Assembly: GCA_900112995.1 (NCBI GenBank)
Contig: FONU01000005.1
Span: 93,585 to 157,584, forward strand
Reading direction: 5' to 3'
Length of the DNA stretch: 64,000 nucleotides
Source of the DNA: [Lactobacillus] rogosae
GTDB lineage: Bacteria; Bacillota; Clostridia; Lachnospirales; Lachnospiraceae
Shown here: positions 45,519 to 54,010 of the stretch, piece by piece
Layout of the letters: the number at the start of each line of letters is the position of its first letter
Numbering within the stretch: position 1 is the stretch's first letter
Position numbers and translations under genes: made by a program
The notes under the pieces: model-generated
What the model was told of the DNA's origin: nothing
Databases searched by the model: none
The model's input: the letters and a program-made list of their open reading frames with translations, nothing else

Positions 45519-45997
45519 CAAAAAAGTCCCCGACAGGACATTCCTGTCAGGGACGATAAATCTCGTGGTGCCACCCTTATTCACAAGTACATTCAACTAC
45601 ATATCATAATATATTATATCACTTATGCTGTGCATATTATATACACATCAAATGCTTTACAAGCCTTTAAGTGAAACCGAATAATTCATATTACTATTAT
45701 ATGTATATACAGCATATATGGCAATCATATACAGTGTTATAATTATAATATAATTATAAACCGTTATACATATAATGTTATTAAAATATACTTATCTCAT
45801 TATCGGATACTATTATATCCTCCCTCTATAACGTGAGGACACGTCACAGACTACTAGGCTGTTATGCTGTTAATCTGTGCATCTCCCAAGCCCATTCCTT
45901 TATGACTCCCATACCGGCTTTCCATCACCGCCAGCTCTCTGTAATGTTCCTTCATAAAGTACTATCTTGTTCGCAGACTTTAGTGTATTAAAATGTT
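45519..45997 (-). promoter_or_regulatory. T-box leader (tryptophan) of the trp operon
   Basis: A transcription-attenuating RNA that senses uncharged tRNA-Trp. On the minus strand the 5' part has a stem I with AGAGAGCTGGCGG and AAGCCGGT (about 45912-45940) and the specifier-loop sequence GGAATGGGC, whose UGG (45892-45894) reads as a tryptophan codon. The antiterminator T-box AAGGGTGGCACCACGAG is at 45562-45578, followed by terminator GTCCC..GACAGGA / TCCTGTC.GGGGAC (45526-45554) and TTTTTT. Between the upstream domains and the T-box lies an unusually long AT-rich linker of about 230 bases. Transcription probably starts near 45997. Confidence 0.93.
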
Positions 45998-46003
45998 GAA
46001 GTT

Positions 46004-46032
46004 ATGATAGCACTAACTAACCAATACGTCAA
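46004..46032 (-). promoter_or_regulatory. trp operon promoter
   Basis: TTGACG (46027-46032), 17-base spacer, TATCAT (46004-46009) on the minus strand, just ahead of the T-box. Near-consensus sigma-A promoter. Confidence 0.82.
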
Positions 46033-46043
46033 CCCCAAAAATT

Positions 46044-46131
46044 AAATTTTCCACTACATTAATTTCTCAACTACATCAAATTTTTCCACTACATCAATTT
46101 CTCAACTACATCAATTTCTCCAACTGACATT
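46044..46131. repeat. Tandem 17-18-bp units at the 3' end of the 230-aa gene
   Basis: Five units alternating the forms ATTT.CTCAACTACATCA and TTTTTCCACTACAT[C/T]A cover the last codons and stop of the 46089-46781 gene and run into the trp promoter region. Successive units still read near-identical peptide (IDVVEKLM-like) in frame on the minus strand. Confidence 0.85.
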
Positions 46132-46781
46132 TCTGTATCATCATCTTCTTTTTCTTCCCAGCCCTGTGCATTTTTATTTTTATTATTAGCTGCCTTTTCC
46201 TTTGCCTCTTTCTCTGTATTAGGAAGTGCTTTATACTCGTCAGACTTTCTGAACTCCTTATATACATCATCATATGCTGCCATAATTTCTTTCCTGGCTG
46301 GGTCATCCTCACTTATTCTTGACATAGCCTGTGTATATATGTCTGCCGCTTTTTCCTTTGACGTAGCACTTTTAAGTTGTTTCTTTAACGACTCTCTTAA
46401 TACCTGAACCTTTGCCGCCTTGGCGTAAGTCACAGGGTCATTCTTTCTTAAATACTGCATTTCATCTGCACTAAGCTTCTTACCTGACTCTAACTTACGG
46501 TACAGCTTCTGTACGAATTTCTTTTTTTCTTCTTCACTCATTCCGGTTGTCGGGTCAAATATAGAATCAACCGCTTCCTTTAACTGCAAACCTATTGATA
46601 ATGTATCAAGCTTTGTGTTCTCATCCTCATTTTCATTTTCGGTGTCATCTTTTCTGTACTTTTTAAAAAGATTATTGATAAGTCTTGTAGTTTTATTAGT
46701 GCTTTTGGCTTTATTATTGTTGTACAATGCCATACGGCAGCTATTTACTGCTGAGTTAATCTGTTTATCTTGTGTATTCAT
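46089..46781 (-). CDS. Uncharacterised charged helical protein
   Basis: A 230-residue soluble protein, not recognised. It is highly charged: an acidic patch near ENENEDENTKLD (about 50-60), a helical block EEEKKKFVQKLYRKLESGKK, a middle with DEMQYLRKNDPVTYAKAAK and a C-terminus GWEEKEDDDTEMSVGEIDVV rich in acidic residues. No transmembrane segment. The ATG at 46781 is preceded by GGGAGG. A terminator hairpin ends only 20 bases upstream, so it may be read from a promoter beyond that hairpin. The 3' end lies in a tandem repeat. Confidence 0.7.
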   Translation of the reverse strand: MNTQDKQINSAVNSCRMALYNNNKAKSTNKTTRLINNLFKKYRKDDTENENEDENTKLDTLSIGLQLKEAVDSIFDPTTGMSEEEKKKFVQKLYRKLESGKKLSADEMQYLRKNDPVTYAKAAKVQVLRESLKKQLKSATSKEKAADIYTQAMSRISEDDPARKEIMAAYDDVYKEFRKSDEYKALPNTEKEAKEKAANNKNKNAQGWEEKEDDDTEMSVGEIDVVEKLM

Positions 46782-46801
46782 ACTTACCTCCCTGGACATT
46801 T

Positions 46802-46828
46802 AAAAAAAGAATGTGCAAAGCACATTCT
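46802..46828 (-). terminator. Terminator-like hairpin upstream of the 230-aa gene
   Basis: AGAATGTGC/GCACATTCT with 3-base loop followed by seven Ts on the minus strand, ending 20 bases before the start codon of the 46089-46781 gene. Confidence 0.75.
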
Positions 46829-46938
46829 CGCGCCGAGTGCGGTCGCTTGCGACATACTACATCTTCGTGCGAGTGCGCATTATCGGCACATAGTGCCTTT
46901 TATGTAATAGGGAATTCTATCGGAATTACCTATTACAT

Positions 46939-46969
46939 AAAAAAGATGGCACTGATAAAAAGTGCCATC
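46939..46969 (-). terminator. Terminator of the second HAD gene
   Basis: GATGGCACT/AGTGCCATC around a 7-base loop, TTTTTT on the minus strand; about 190 bases past the HAD stop. Confidence 0.72.
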
Positions 46970-47160
46970 CGTAGCGTATATTTAACATCCGTGTTATTAT
47001 ATATTTCATTGGTCAGCCGTATAAGCTTACGGCTTATTATTTACGAATAATATATCGTACAAAATATATAATACCTTAATATTAATACATAAAATAATTA
47101 TAGCAGAATTTTTTTAAATATAGTCTTTAGCCACTCAAGGTTACTTTTCAGGTAATATAA

Positions 47161-47808
47161 TTACAAAAGAATATCTTTAAGCTCTTTAAAGCTGTCTATT
47201 ACCCCAACATATAAAGAAGGTTCAACTTCACCAAAACCATACTCGGCATATATAAAGTCTATTTCAGCTTCCCTTGCCGCATTGGCATCACCTGCTGTAT
47301 CACCGACATATACCGGATTGCTAAGATTATTTCTTTCTATAAGTGTTCTGTTGCTTACTGCCTTTGGTGCTCTTGTTCTGCCCCAGCACTCTGTATCACT
47401 AAAATATTTTTCAAGCTTATGTGCCTTTATAAATGCTTCAATATATCCGTCCTGACAGTTGCTTACTATATACAATGGATATTTTGTCTTAAGCTCTTTA
47501 AGTGTTGCCTCAAGCCCTGGAAATAACACTCCACCCATCTTTTCAAGATATCCATTTTCAAATTCGCACAGCTCGTCCATAAGTGCATTTCTTACTTCTT
47601 CCTTCTCATCAGGAAACAGCTTTGCCGCAATATCATACATAGGAAGTCCCATACACTGTCCCAGTTCTTCTATTGTTATAGGCTCTCTTACTATCTCTTT
47701 ATGTCTGTCTAATATAATATTCCACGCTTCACATATAGGCTTTGATGAGTTCCATAATGTTCCGTCAAGGTCAAATATTATGCTGTCATACTTGTTTTTT
47801 AAATCCAT
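47161..47808 (-). CDS. HAD-superfamily phosphatase
   Basis: Cytoplasmic phosphatase of 215 residues. Motif I is IIFDLDGTLWNSS (about 9-21), motif II YIVSNCQDGYI, motif III lysine in RAPKAVSN, and motif IV YVGDTAGDANAAREA. The helical cap contains ITIEELGQCMGLPMYD. The ATG at 47808 follows GGAG, downstream of several in-frame ATGs lacking a site. Its substrate is unknown. It lies 79 bases after the TPR gene. Confidence 0.87.
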   Translation of the reverse strand: MDLKNKYDSIIFDLDGTLWNSSKPICEAWNIILDRHKEIVREPITIEELGQCMGLPMYDIAAKLFPDEKEEVRNALMDELCEFENGYLEKMGGVLFPGLEATLKELKTKYPLYIVSNCQDGYIEAFIKAHKLEKYFSDTECWGRTRAPKAVSNRTLIERNNLSNPVYVGDTAGDANAAREAEIDFIYAEYGFGEVEPSLYVGVIDSFKELKDILL

Positions 47809-47887
47809 ATTCTTCTCCATTTTAATCATCATTTCTGTTCCTGCTTTGTGCACATAACGATTTTAATTCATAAGCTTAATTCATAAA

Positions 47888-48796
47888 TTACGCATTTTCA
47901 AGACATCTGTCTAACTCTGCAAGTACTCCTTCAAGCTGTTGTTCATTAGTTATATCATATACAATAGAAAAACAATCCTTTGCAAGTGCATATTCCTTAT
48001 CCTGAAGCATTAACTCTCCAACCCTGTATACAATACCGATCGTCTTGGAGTCCGGGCCCGGCTCAACATTTTCTTTATCAAACATTGCCTGCATTGTGCG
48101 GATATCATATTCTTTATCATCCTTAGTTACGCCCTTATCTTTGGCTTCCTTAAGTGCATTTTCTATATAATTAAGCTCTGAATCTGCATTATCTGTGTGG
48201 TAATAGATATTACTGTATGTGTAGCACGCCTTTGCCATATCTGTGTTGTATGATGAAAGATAATAAAAGCCCATATTTCTGTAATACCTTGCCATAGTTG
48301 CCCTTGTACAGCAAAATCTATATGCCTGCTTAGTGACATCAAGGTATCTTGACATCATATTAAGGTATTTGTAACATTCTGCAAGCCCAAGATATGAATC
48401 CAAATCCACCGGATTCCAGCACAGTGCTTTCTTGTAGGCGTCTTCTGCCCTCTTGTACTTTTGAAGCTTCACGCATAAATCAGCATAAGTCCTGTAATAT
48501 TCTGCAATTGGAAGCTCTGGCATAAGTATTTCTTCCTGTGGCTCAAAATAGCACGCATATATATAATATTCCATAATATGATTAGTACACAGCCATATTT
48601 TATCCGTACCTTCTGACTTTCTTACATTAAGATCATTATCCAGCATACCAGCTTTTCTTTTATCTTCGTATTCAAGCTCTATGACATCTAACACCTTCAT
48701 AAGTATATCTGCCGCTTTATCATAATCTCCTGAATTAAATACTTCCTCATAATCTCCATACTGGCTCTTTAATTCATTAAGCTTTGTGTAATCCAT
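47888..48796 (-). CDS. TPR-repeat protein
   Basis: A 302-residue soluble helical protein. Tetratricopeptide-like units are visible: YADLCVKLQKYKRAEDAYKK, ALCWNPVDLDSYLGLAECYK, YRNMGFYYLSSYNTDMAKAC and YALAKDCFSIVYDITNEQQ. It is a likely protein-binding scaffold. AAAGGA precedes the ATG. It starts 32 bases after the inactive GH13-like gene and probably belongs to the same transcript, so the two may act together. Confidence 0.78.
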   Translation of the reverse strand: MDYTKLNELKSQYGDYEEVFNSGDYDKAADILMKVLDVIELEYEDKRKAGMLDNDLNVRKSEGTDKIWLCTNHIMEYYIYACYFEPQEEILMPELPIAEYYRTYADLCVKLQKYKRAEDAYKKALCWNPVDLDSYLGLAECYKYLNMMSRYLDVTKQAYRFCCTRATMARYYRNMGFYYLSSYNTDMAKACYTYSNIYYHTDNADSELNYIENALKEAKDKGVTKDDKEYDIRTMQAMFDKENVEPGPDSKTIGIVYRVGELMLQDKEYALAKDCFSIVYDITNEQQLEGVLAELDRCLENA

Positions 48797-48828
48797 TTTA
48801 ACTTTTTCCTTTCCGGATATTATAACTT

Positions 48829-50727
48829 TTAGTATCTTTTCTTAATAATTCTGGCTTTTTTCTTTTCTTGATATTCTGCCACAAGGATTGCTATGCTTCT
48901 TTCCGGTACACAGACGCTTCTTGCTTCTTTATCAATAAATGCTTTATCCTGCACATCATTCGTGGCTGCTATTATCTTAAAGCTGCTTCCCTCAACCTTT
49001 GGCAGGGCAAGATTGTGCTTTTCCCAATGCATATTATAAGCTATGTATATAAGACTTCTCGACTTATCATCTGAGTAGGAATTGCAATACATAATTCCTA
49101 TCTGCCTGCAATAATTCTCCATATCAGCATACCACGCATTGCCTCCGTGATATGACATATCTGGATAGCCTAATGATTTGGAGTCACTTAACGAAAGACT
49201 TTCCCTGCTGTGAAGAATACCATATTTCTTTCTTAAGGCAATAAGCTTCTTAGTCCATTCCAATATCTGCATTGAATCATTGCTTGTTCTCCAGTTCACC
49301 CACGAAAGCTCACTGTCTATGCAATAAGGGTTATTATTTCCCTGCTGGGTGTTCATAAATTCATCTCCCGCAAGAATAAGCGGCGTACCCTGCGATAATA
49401 TAACCATAACAAGAGCATTTTTAATCTGCTTAATTCTTAACTGTCTTACCTTAAGCTTTCTCGTACTGCCTTCTTCGCCGCAATTCCAGCTGAAATTATA
49501 ATTCTCACCATCTCTATTATTCTCGCCATTAAGCTCGTTATGCTTGCGGTCGTAGCTCACCAGATCATACAGTGTAAAGCCATTATTACTTGCCACATAA
49601 TTGATAACCGCAGCATTATATGGATTAGCACCTGCCATATTAATAAATGGCCTTAACATATCCTCATCACCTTTTAAATAACGCCTTATCGTATTCTGTG
49701 CATCATTATTACAGCTTGCCATATGCTTATATGTACCCCTGTCTGAATTCCAGCCGACAGTAATTATCTTTGTATCTGCAAGCTGTGGATCTGCTGCCAG
49801 CACATTTAGGGAATGTTCATCACAGTACAGGTGCACTCCGTCTATATGGTATTCCCTTACCCAGTACCTCACGCATTCAAGAATATATGCCGTTTTAACA
49901 CCGTCAAAGAAGAATTCCATCACAACTTCAATTCCGTTATTATGCAGGCATTTTACCATATTCTTGAATTCTGTCGTGTAATCATTATATTTACCTGCCT
50001 TTTCACTAATATTATCCTCTGCTGGTATACTGTAAGATGCCTTAGGTGCATAATAAAATGCCTTGGTATAGCCCCAGCAGTTAAGCTTTTCTGCCTTTTT
50101 AGTAACAGTATTATTATAAATGCTTCCTTTTATCACACCATATCTTAAATATTCACTGCTGTCTATGAATTGAGGAAATCTGTATGCCTCATCAAATTCG
50201 TATGCCGGCATAAATTCAAGCGTAGTAATACCAAGTTCTTTAAGATATGGTATTTTCTCTACAATCCCCCTGAATGTCCCCTTTGACTTTACCTTTGATG
50301 ACCTGCTTTTTGTAAATCCACGCACATTAAGCTTATAAAAAACACAGTCATTATATGGCAGATGCAGTGGCACATCACCTTCCCAATTAAAGCTTTCAAG
50401 CTTTACCGGACTTAAATGTAATGTATTTTCTTGCTCAACTCCAAATACTTCACAGCCTGTAACCGCCTTGGCATAAGGATCAACAATATATTCATCATCA
50501 GCCTTATAACAATACAGCATTCTCTCTATATTATCATCACACACACATACAGAATGTACTGTCCCCATTCTTTTTTTTAACGGAATTTCCTCTTTTAATT
50601 CAAGAGTATCCCTATCAAAAAAGCATAGTTTTATATCCGTATCCGTACTACAATCATAAGCAAAATTATATCCATTTTCTATCCTGTTACACCCCATAAT
50701 ACAAGGGTTACCACTCTCACATCGCAT
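48829..50727 (-). CDS. GH13 isoamylase/debranching-like protein without catalytic residues
   Basis: A 632-residue relative of GlgX/TreX isoamylases: YLKELGITTLEFMPAYEFDE, LNCWGYTKAFYYAPKASYS, a YWVREYHIDGVHLYCDEHSL segment and LYDLVSYDRKHNELNGENN followed by RDGENYNFSWNCGEEG align with the family. The catalytic positions differ. Region I DxxxxNH reads EFFFDG, region II GFRFD reads GVHLYC (nucleophile Asp lost), region III AEPWD reads VGWNS (acid/base Glu lost), and region IV HDG reads NNG. Hydrolysis is therefore unlikely; a glycan-binding or regulatory role is inferred. GGAGG precedes the start. Confidence 0.82.
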   Translation of the reverse strand: MRCESGNPCIMGCNRIENGYNFAYDCSTDTDIKLCFFDRDTLELKEEIPLKKRMGTVHSVCVCDDNIERMLYCYKADDEYIVDPYAKAVTGCEVFGVEQENTLHLSPVKLESFNWEGDVPLHLPYNDCVFYKLNVRGFTKSRSSKVKSKGTFRGIVEKIPYLKELGITTLEFMPAYEFDEAYRFPQFIDSSEYLRYGVIKGSIYNNTVTKKAEKLNCWGYTKAFYYAPKASYSIPAEDNISEKAGKYNDYTTEFKNMVKCLHNNGIEVVMEFFFDGVKTAYILECVRYWVREYHIDGVHLYCDEHSLNVLAADPQLADTKIITVGWNSDRGTYKHMASCNNDAQNTIRRYLKGDEDMLRPFINMAGANPYNAAVINYVASNNGFTLYDLVSYDRKHNELNGENNRDGENYNFSWNCGEEGSTRKLKVRQLRIKQIKNALVMVILSQGTPLILAGDEFMNTQQGNNNPYCIDSELSWVNWRTSNDSMQILEWTKKLIALRKKYGILHSRESLSLSDSKSLGYPDMSYHGGNAWYADMENYCRQIGIMYCNSYSDDKSRSLIYIAYNMHWEKHNLALPKVEGSSFKIIAATNDVQDKAFIDKEARSVCVPERSIAILVAEYQEKKKARIIKKRY

Positions 50728-50760
50728 AATATGCCTCCATTTCAACTGTCTTATACTTTA

Positions 50761-51705
50761 TCATAATAATCCAGTATAATCAAATTCTGGAATAAAGCTT
50801 TCATCTGCTGTACCGCCCTCTTGTATAAAGCCGTTGACAACACCTAATTCAATGGCATAATCTACAACCTCATCATATTCTTTCTTAGTGACCCTCCTGT
50901 TAAGATTATCGTATTCCTTAATTCTGTTTATCGGTGTGTACTGGTTCATAATGCTTATGTATATGTCATCTTTATATGTATCATACAGGTACTTGATTAC
51001 AGCCTTGGAGTCTTTCACACACGCAGGCAGAAGAAGATGTCTTACTATGACACCTCTCTTCATAATCTGCTCTTCAACATACCCCTCTTTTACGAGTTCA
51101 TCTTCTGCTGTAAAGAATACCGGCTTACCTGTCTGTCTTATCATTTCTTCTAATGCTTTCTTCGCAGTTTCTGTATAATCTGCAGCATATGAATACTGCT
51201 GTGAAAGCCTGCTGTCCATATATTTAAAATCCGGCAGATATACATCCACTATGCCATCTAACATTCTTAATGTTTCAACATTTTCATATGCACTTGTATT
51301 GTATACAACCGGTATTCTAAGTCCTTTATTTCTTGCCTTTTCTATTGCCTTTATTATTGGAATTGTAAAATGTGTTGGCGTTACAAGATTAATATTATCA
51401 GCCTTATTATCCTGCAGACGAAGCATAACATCGCTCAGCTCATCTACAGATAATTCCTTTCCAACCTTTGCAGAAGCTATATCGTGATTCTGACAGAATA
51501 CACATCTTAATGTACAGCCCGAAAAGAATATAGCACCACTTCCACGCTCTCCTGATATGCAGGGTTCTTCCCACATATGAAGTGCAGCCCTTGCCGCCAT
51601 AATTTTATCATTCATAAGACAATAACCTTTATTATGTGTTCTGTCAATATTACAACGCCTTGGGCATATATTGCATTTGTTATCTGGCTGTGTGCTTAGT
51701 GTCAT
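50761..51705 (-). CDS. Radical SAM protein, PflA/COG1313-like
   Basis: A 314-residue radical SAM enzyme. The SAM-binding 4Fe-4S motif is FSGCTLRCVFCQNHDIAS (CxxxCxxC). Before it lies a second cysteine set, KCNICPRRCNIDRTHNKGYC, as in the PflX/COG1313 group. PTHFTIPIIKAIEKARN and VDVYLPDFKYMDSRLSQQY follow. Family members are activating-enzyme-like, but their substrates are mostly unknown. The start at 51705 is set by GAGG six bases upstream. It lies 33 bases upstream of the GH13-like gene. Confidence 0.85.
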   Translation of the reverse strand: MTLSTQPDNKCNICPRRCNIDRTHNKGYCLMNDKIMAARAALHMWEEPCISGERGSGAIFFSGCTLRCVFCQNHDIASAKVGKELSVDELSDVMLRLQDNKADNINLVTPTHFTIPIIKAIEKARNKGLRIPVVYNTSAYENVETLRMLDGIVDVYLPDFKYMDSRLSQQYSYAADYTETAKKALEEMIRQTGKPVFFTAEDELVKEGYVEEQIMKRGVIVRHLLLPACVKDSKAVIKYLYDTYKDDIYISIMNQYTPINRIKEYDNLNRRVTKKEYDEVVDYAIELGVVNGFIQEGGTADESFIPEFDYTGLL

Positions 51706-51762
51706 CATAATCCTCATTTCTGCATATGTTTACTATTCTGCATATCTTTATTGTTCTTCTAT

Positions 51763-52413
51763 TTACTCTTCTTTATTCATAAGCTCTTTTATCTTATTGA
51801 ATGCGTGGCTTATTCCGCCTACTTCATTAATAAGCCCGGCTTTGACTGCATCTTCTCCTACAAGAATTGTTCCTAAATCCTTTGTAAGCATTTCTGTATT
51901 CATCATCATATTCTCTACTTCTTTTTCTTTTGTGTCGCTTTTTCTTGCAATAAATGAGACAATTCTTTTCTGTATGCGTTCAAAATAATCATAAGTCTGT
52001 CTTGCACCTATTATATTTCCATTCATTCTCACCGGATGTACTATCATTGTAGCTGTTGGAACAATAAATGAATAATCTGTGCTTACAGCAAGAGGAACAC
52101 CTATACTGTGGGAATCTCCTATAACAAGAGATACCGTTGGCTTGTGCATTGACGCAATCATTTCGGACAATGCAAGCCCTGCACTTACATCTCCTCCGAC
52201 CGTATTCATTAAAAATAATACTCCACCTATTGCATCATCATTTTCCACCGCAGCAAGCTGTGGAAGCAGATGTTCATACTTGGTTGTCTTGCTTGCAGCT
52301 GGAAGATTATCGTGTCCTTCTATCTCACCTATTATTGTAATTAGCTTAATCTTCTTTCCATTTTTATCCTCAAGCACAACCTGTCCATCTTTATTATCAC
52401 TATCTTCACTCAT
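51763..52413 (-). CDS. ClpP/TepA-like serine protease
   Basis: A 216-residue ClpP-fold peptidase of the TepA (translocation-enhancing) kind. The Ser-His-Asp triad appears intact: serine in VIGDSHSIGVPLAVS, histidine in TMIVHPVRMNGN and aspartate in TKDLGTILVGEDAVKAGLIN. There is no signal peptide and no transmembrane helix. In Bacillus TepA is involved in export or signal-peptide turnover. The ATG at 52413 follows AAAGGAG. The radical SAM gene starts 57 bases downstream. Confidence 0.87.
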   Translation of the reverse strand: MSEDSDNKDGQVVLEDKNGKKIKLITIIGEIEGHDNLPAASKTTKYEHLLPQLAAVENDDAIGGVLFLMNTVGGDVSAGLALSEMIASMHKPTVSLVIGDSHSIGVPLAVSTDYSFIVPTATMIVHPVRMNGNIIGARQTYDYFERIQKRIVSFIARKSDTKEKEVENMMMNTEMLTKDLGTILVGEDAVKAGLINEVGGISHAFNKIKELMNKEE

Positions 52414-52584
52414 ATATGTGCTGACTCCTTTACAATATTCCTGACCTTTCATAAAAATCCTGGCCTGTACAATACTATGTCAGCACACCCCAGAACACTT
52501 CTGTTAAAGAATGTACTGACTTATCATCTTATAATATTGCCAATATTGTAAATATTATGCCAAATATTCTGTATCCTCAAATAT

Positions 52585-53892
52585 TTATTTTATAATTATC
52601 TGGAACCGGTCTATCTTCCTGCCTATAATGCCTGCATAACCGTCCTGTCCATTGTCTGTTTCATTGTCTGTCTGATAAGAATAATAATCCATATTCTTTC
52701 TGCTTACCCTGTAGTACGCATAATGATATCTTCCGTCTTTTAATGTTGCATATGGTGTCGCTTCATTTATAAGCAATGATGCCGGTGTATAATAATACAC
52801 TTCAACCGCCTCAATCTCAGCTCCATTTCCTGCATAACCATTATAATAGTCATTAATATCTGAATTTCTGCTGTCAACATATGAAAGCCACCTGCCACCG
52901 GCATATACTCTGTATACAGCATAACCTTTATCAGTTGATAAGGTTATTCCAGTTATTCCAGTCCCCTGTATTCCTGCATAATCTTCATCATTAACTACCT
53001 CAGGAAGCCAGTAACTGCCTCTAATCTGTGCCCTGTAGATTACATTTACATTGGTATCAACATTTACTGCTTCAATTGCAGAACTTCCAGCAGCTTTATC
53101 TATACGTTCTATATTCTCTCCGTTATCGTCTGTATCTGGTCTATCTTTAAATGGTGAGCTGTAATCTGCATAAAATATATTGCCATCAAATTTGTGCCCA
53201 TCTATTAAGTATGCTCCAAACTGCCACATCATACAATCCATACCAGGTTCTTCTATACCCCAATGTGCAAGCCACATATTAAAACCTCTGGTATTCGCAA
53301 GCCGCTCAAGATTCAGTACATTTTTATAATAATTATAGTTAGCATATACGCCTGTCGTATAGCCTTCTTTATCCATAGCTTCAATAAATTGTATACAAAA
53401 ATCCGTTAAAAGCTCACCATCTTTGTATACATCAAGTCCATTACGCTCCTTGTATCCGTCTGCATCTTCCATATCAAACCATACGCCACGGACAGGACTT
53501 CGCCCCTGCAACATTCTTAGTGTATGATTAATCTCCGATGTAACTTCATCACTTGTAAGTGCATAACTGTATATATACACACCATAAGGTATTCCAAGCC
53601 GCTCACATTCATTCATATTACGGATTGCCTGCTTATCATCTTGTCCTTCAATATCATTACCATAACCAATTCTTATTATGACACCTTCTATATGCTCCTC
53701 TATCCTGTTCCAGTCTATCAGACCATCGTGACTGCTTACATCTATCACAACTGCACTTACATTAAACACGCTTATGGTAATCATTATTATACTAAGAACA
53801 AGCGATACAACAATAGCTGTTAAATGTGTACTTCTGCCCTGTGCTTTATTATTGTCCTTCTTGCTATGTGTAAATTTCGGACTTTTTATCAT
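52585..53892 (-). CDS. GH25 lysozyme with C-terminal ChW-like repeats
   Basis: Membrane-anchored or secreted muramidase of 435 residues. A basic N-terminus and one hydrophobic segment (TAIVVSLVLSIIMITISVF, about 25-45) precede the GH25 barrel with the acidic catalytic residues in VVIDVSSHDGLIDW and VWFDMEDADGY. GVYANYNYYKNVL and MWQFGAYLIDGHKFDG complete it. The last 150 residues hold three repeats of the form YR..IRGSYWLP..DxxYAGIQGTxIT, similar to clostridial hydrophobic ChW repeats. It would act on cell wall. The start has GGAGG 11 bases upstream. Confidence 0.85.
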   Translation of the reverse strand: MIKSPKFTHSKKDNNKAQGRSTHLTAIVVSLVLSIIMITISVFNVSAVVIDVSSHDGLIDWNRIEEHIEGVIIRIGYGNDIEGQDDKQAIRNMNECERLGIPYGVYIYSYALTSDEVTSEINHTLRMLQGRSPVRGVWFDMEDADGYKERNGLDVYKDGELLTDFCIQFIEAMDKEGYTTGVYANYNYYKNVLNLERLANTRGFNMWLAHWGIEEPGMDCMMWQFGAYLIDGHKFDGNIFYADYSSPFKDRPDTDDNGENIERIDKAAGSSAIEAVNVDTNVNVIYRAQIRGSYWLPEVVNDEDYAGIQGTGITGITLSTDKGYAVYRVYAGGRWLSYVDSRNSDINDYYNGYAGNGAEIEAVEVYYYTPASLLINEATPYATLKDGRYHYAYYRVSRKNMDYYSYQTDNETDNGQDGYAGIIGRKIDRFQIIIK

Positions 53893-53922
53893 AAGACATA
53901 CCACCTCCTTTATATACATATA

Positions 53923-53970
53923 AAGGATATACCTTGTGTAAGAATACATCTTTAAGCAAGATATATCCTT
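53923..53970 (-). terminator. Hairpin after the nuclease-helicase gene
   Basis: AAGGATATATCTTG pairs with CAAGGTATATCCTT (one mismatch) around a 20-base loop, 41 bases past the stop and 30 bases before the lysozyme start. U-run weak. Confidence 0.6.
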
Positions 53971-54010
53971 AATATATGTTATTCTTAAAGGAAGGCTTCG
54001 TGCCTGTTAA

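Larger units (their letters stand above)
46802..47034. repeat. Hairpin-dense, GC-rich intergenic element
   Basis: Within the 379-base gap 46782-47160 a run of inverted repeats includes: AGAATGTGC/GCACATTCT with a minus-strand TTTTTTT (46808-46828); a GC-rich GCCGAGTGCG...CGCATTATCGGC fold with an inner GTCGC/GCGAC (46831-46886); GGCAC/GTGCC (46885-46897); a 41-base palindrome with ATGTAATAGG/CCTATTACAT (46900-46940); GATGGCACT/AGTGCCATC with TTTTTT (46945-46969); and AGCCGTA/TACGGCT (47015-47034). Base composition differs sharply from neighbours. Parts recall intergenic repeats I remember from Lachnospiraceae genomes. Confidence 0.6.

Noticed and set aside
46772..47050. Plus-strand frame of 92 codons across the hairpin cluster
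   Set aside because: It is made of inverted-repeat sequence and starts within the ribosome region of the minus-strand gene; the peptide has no recognisable features.
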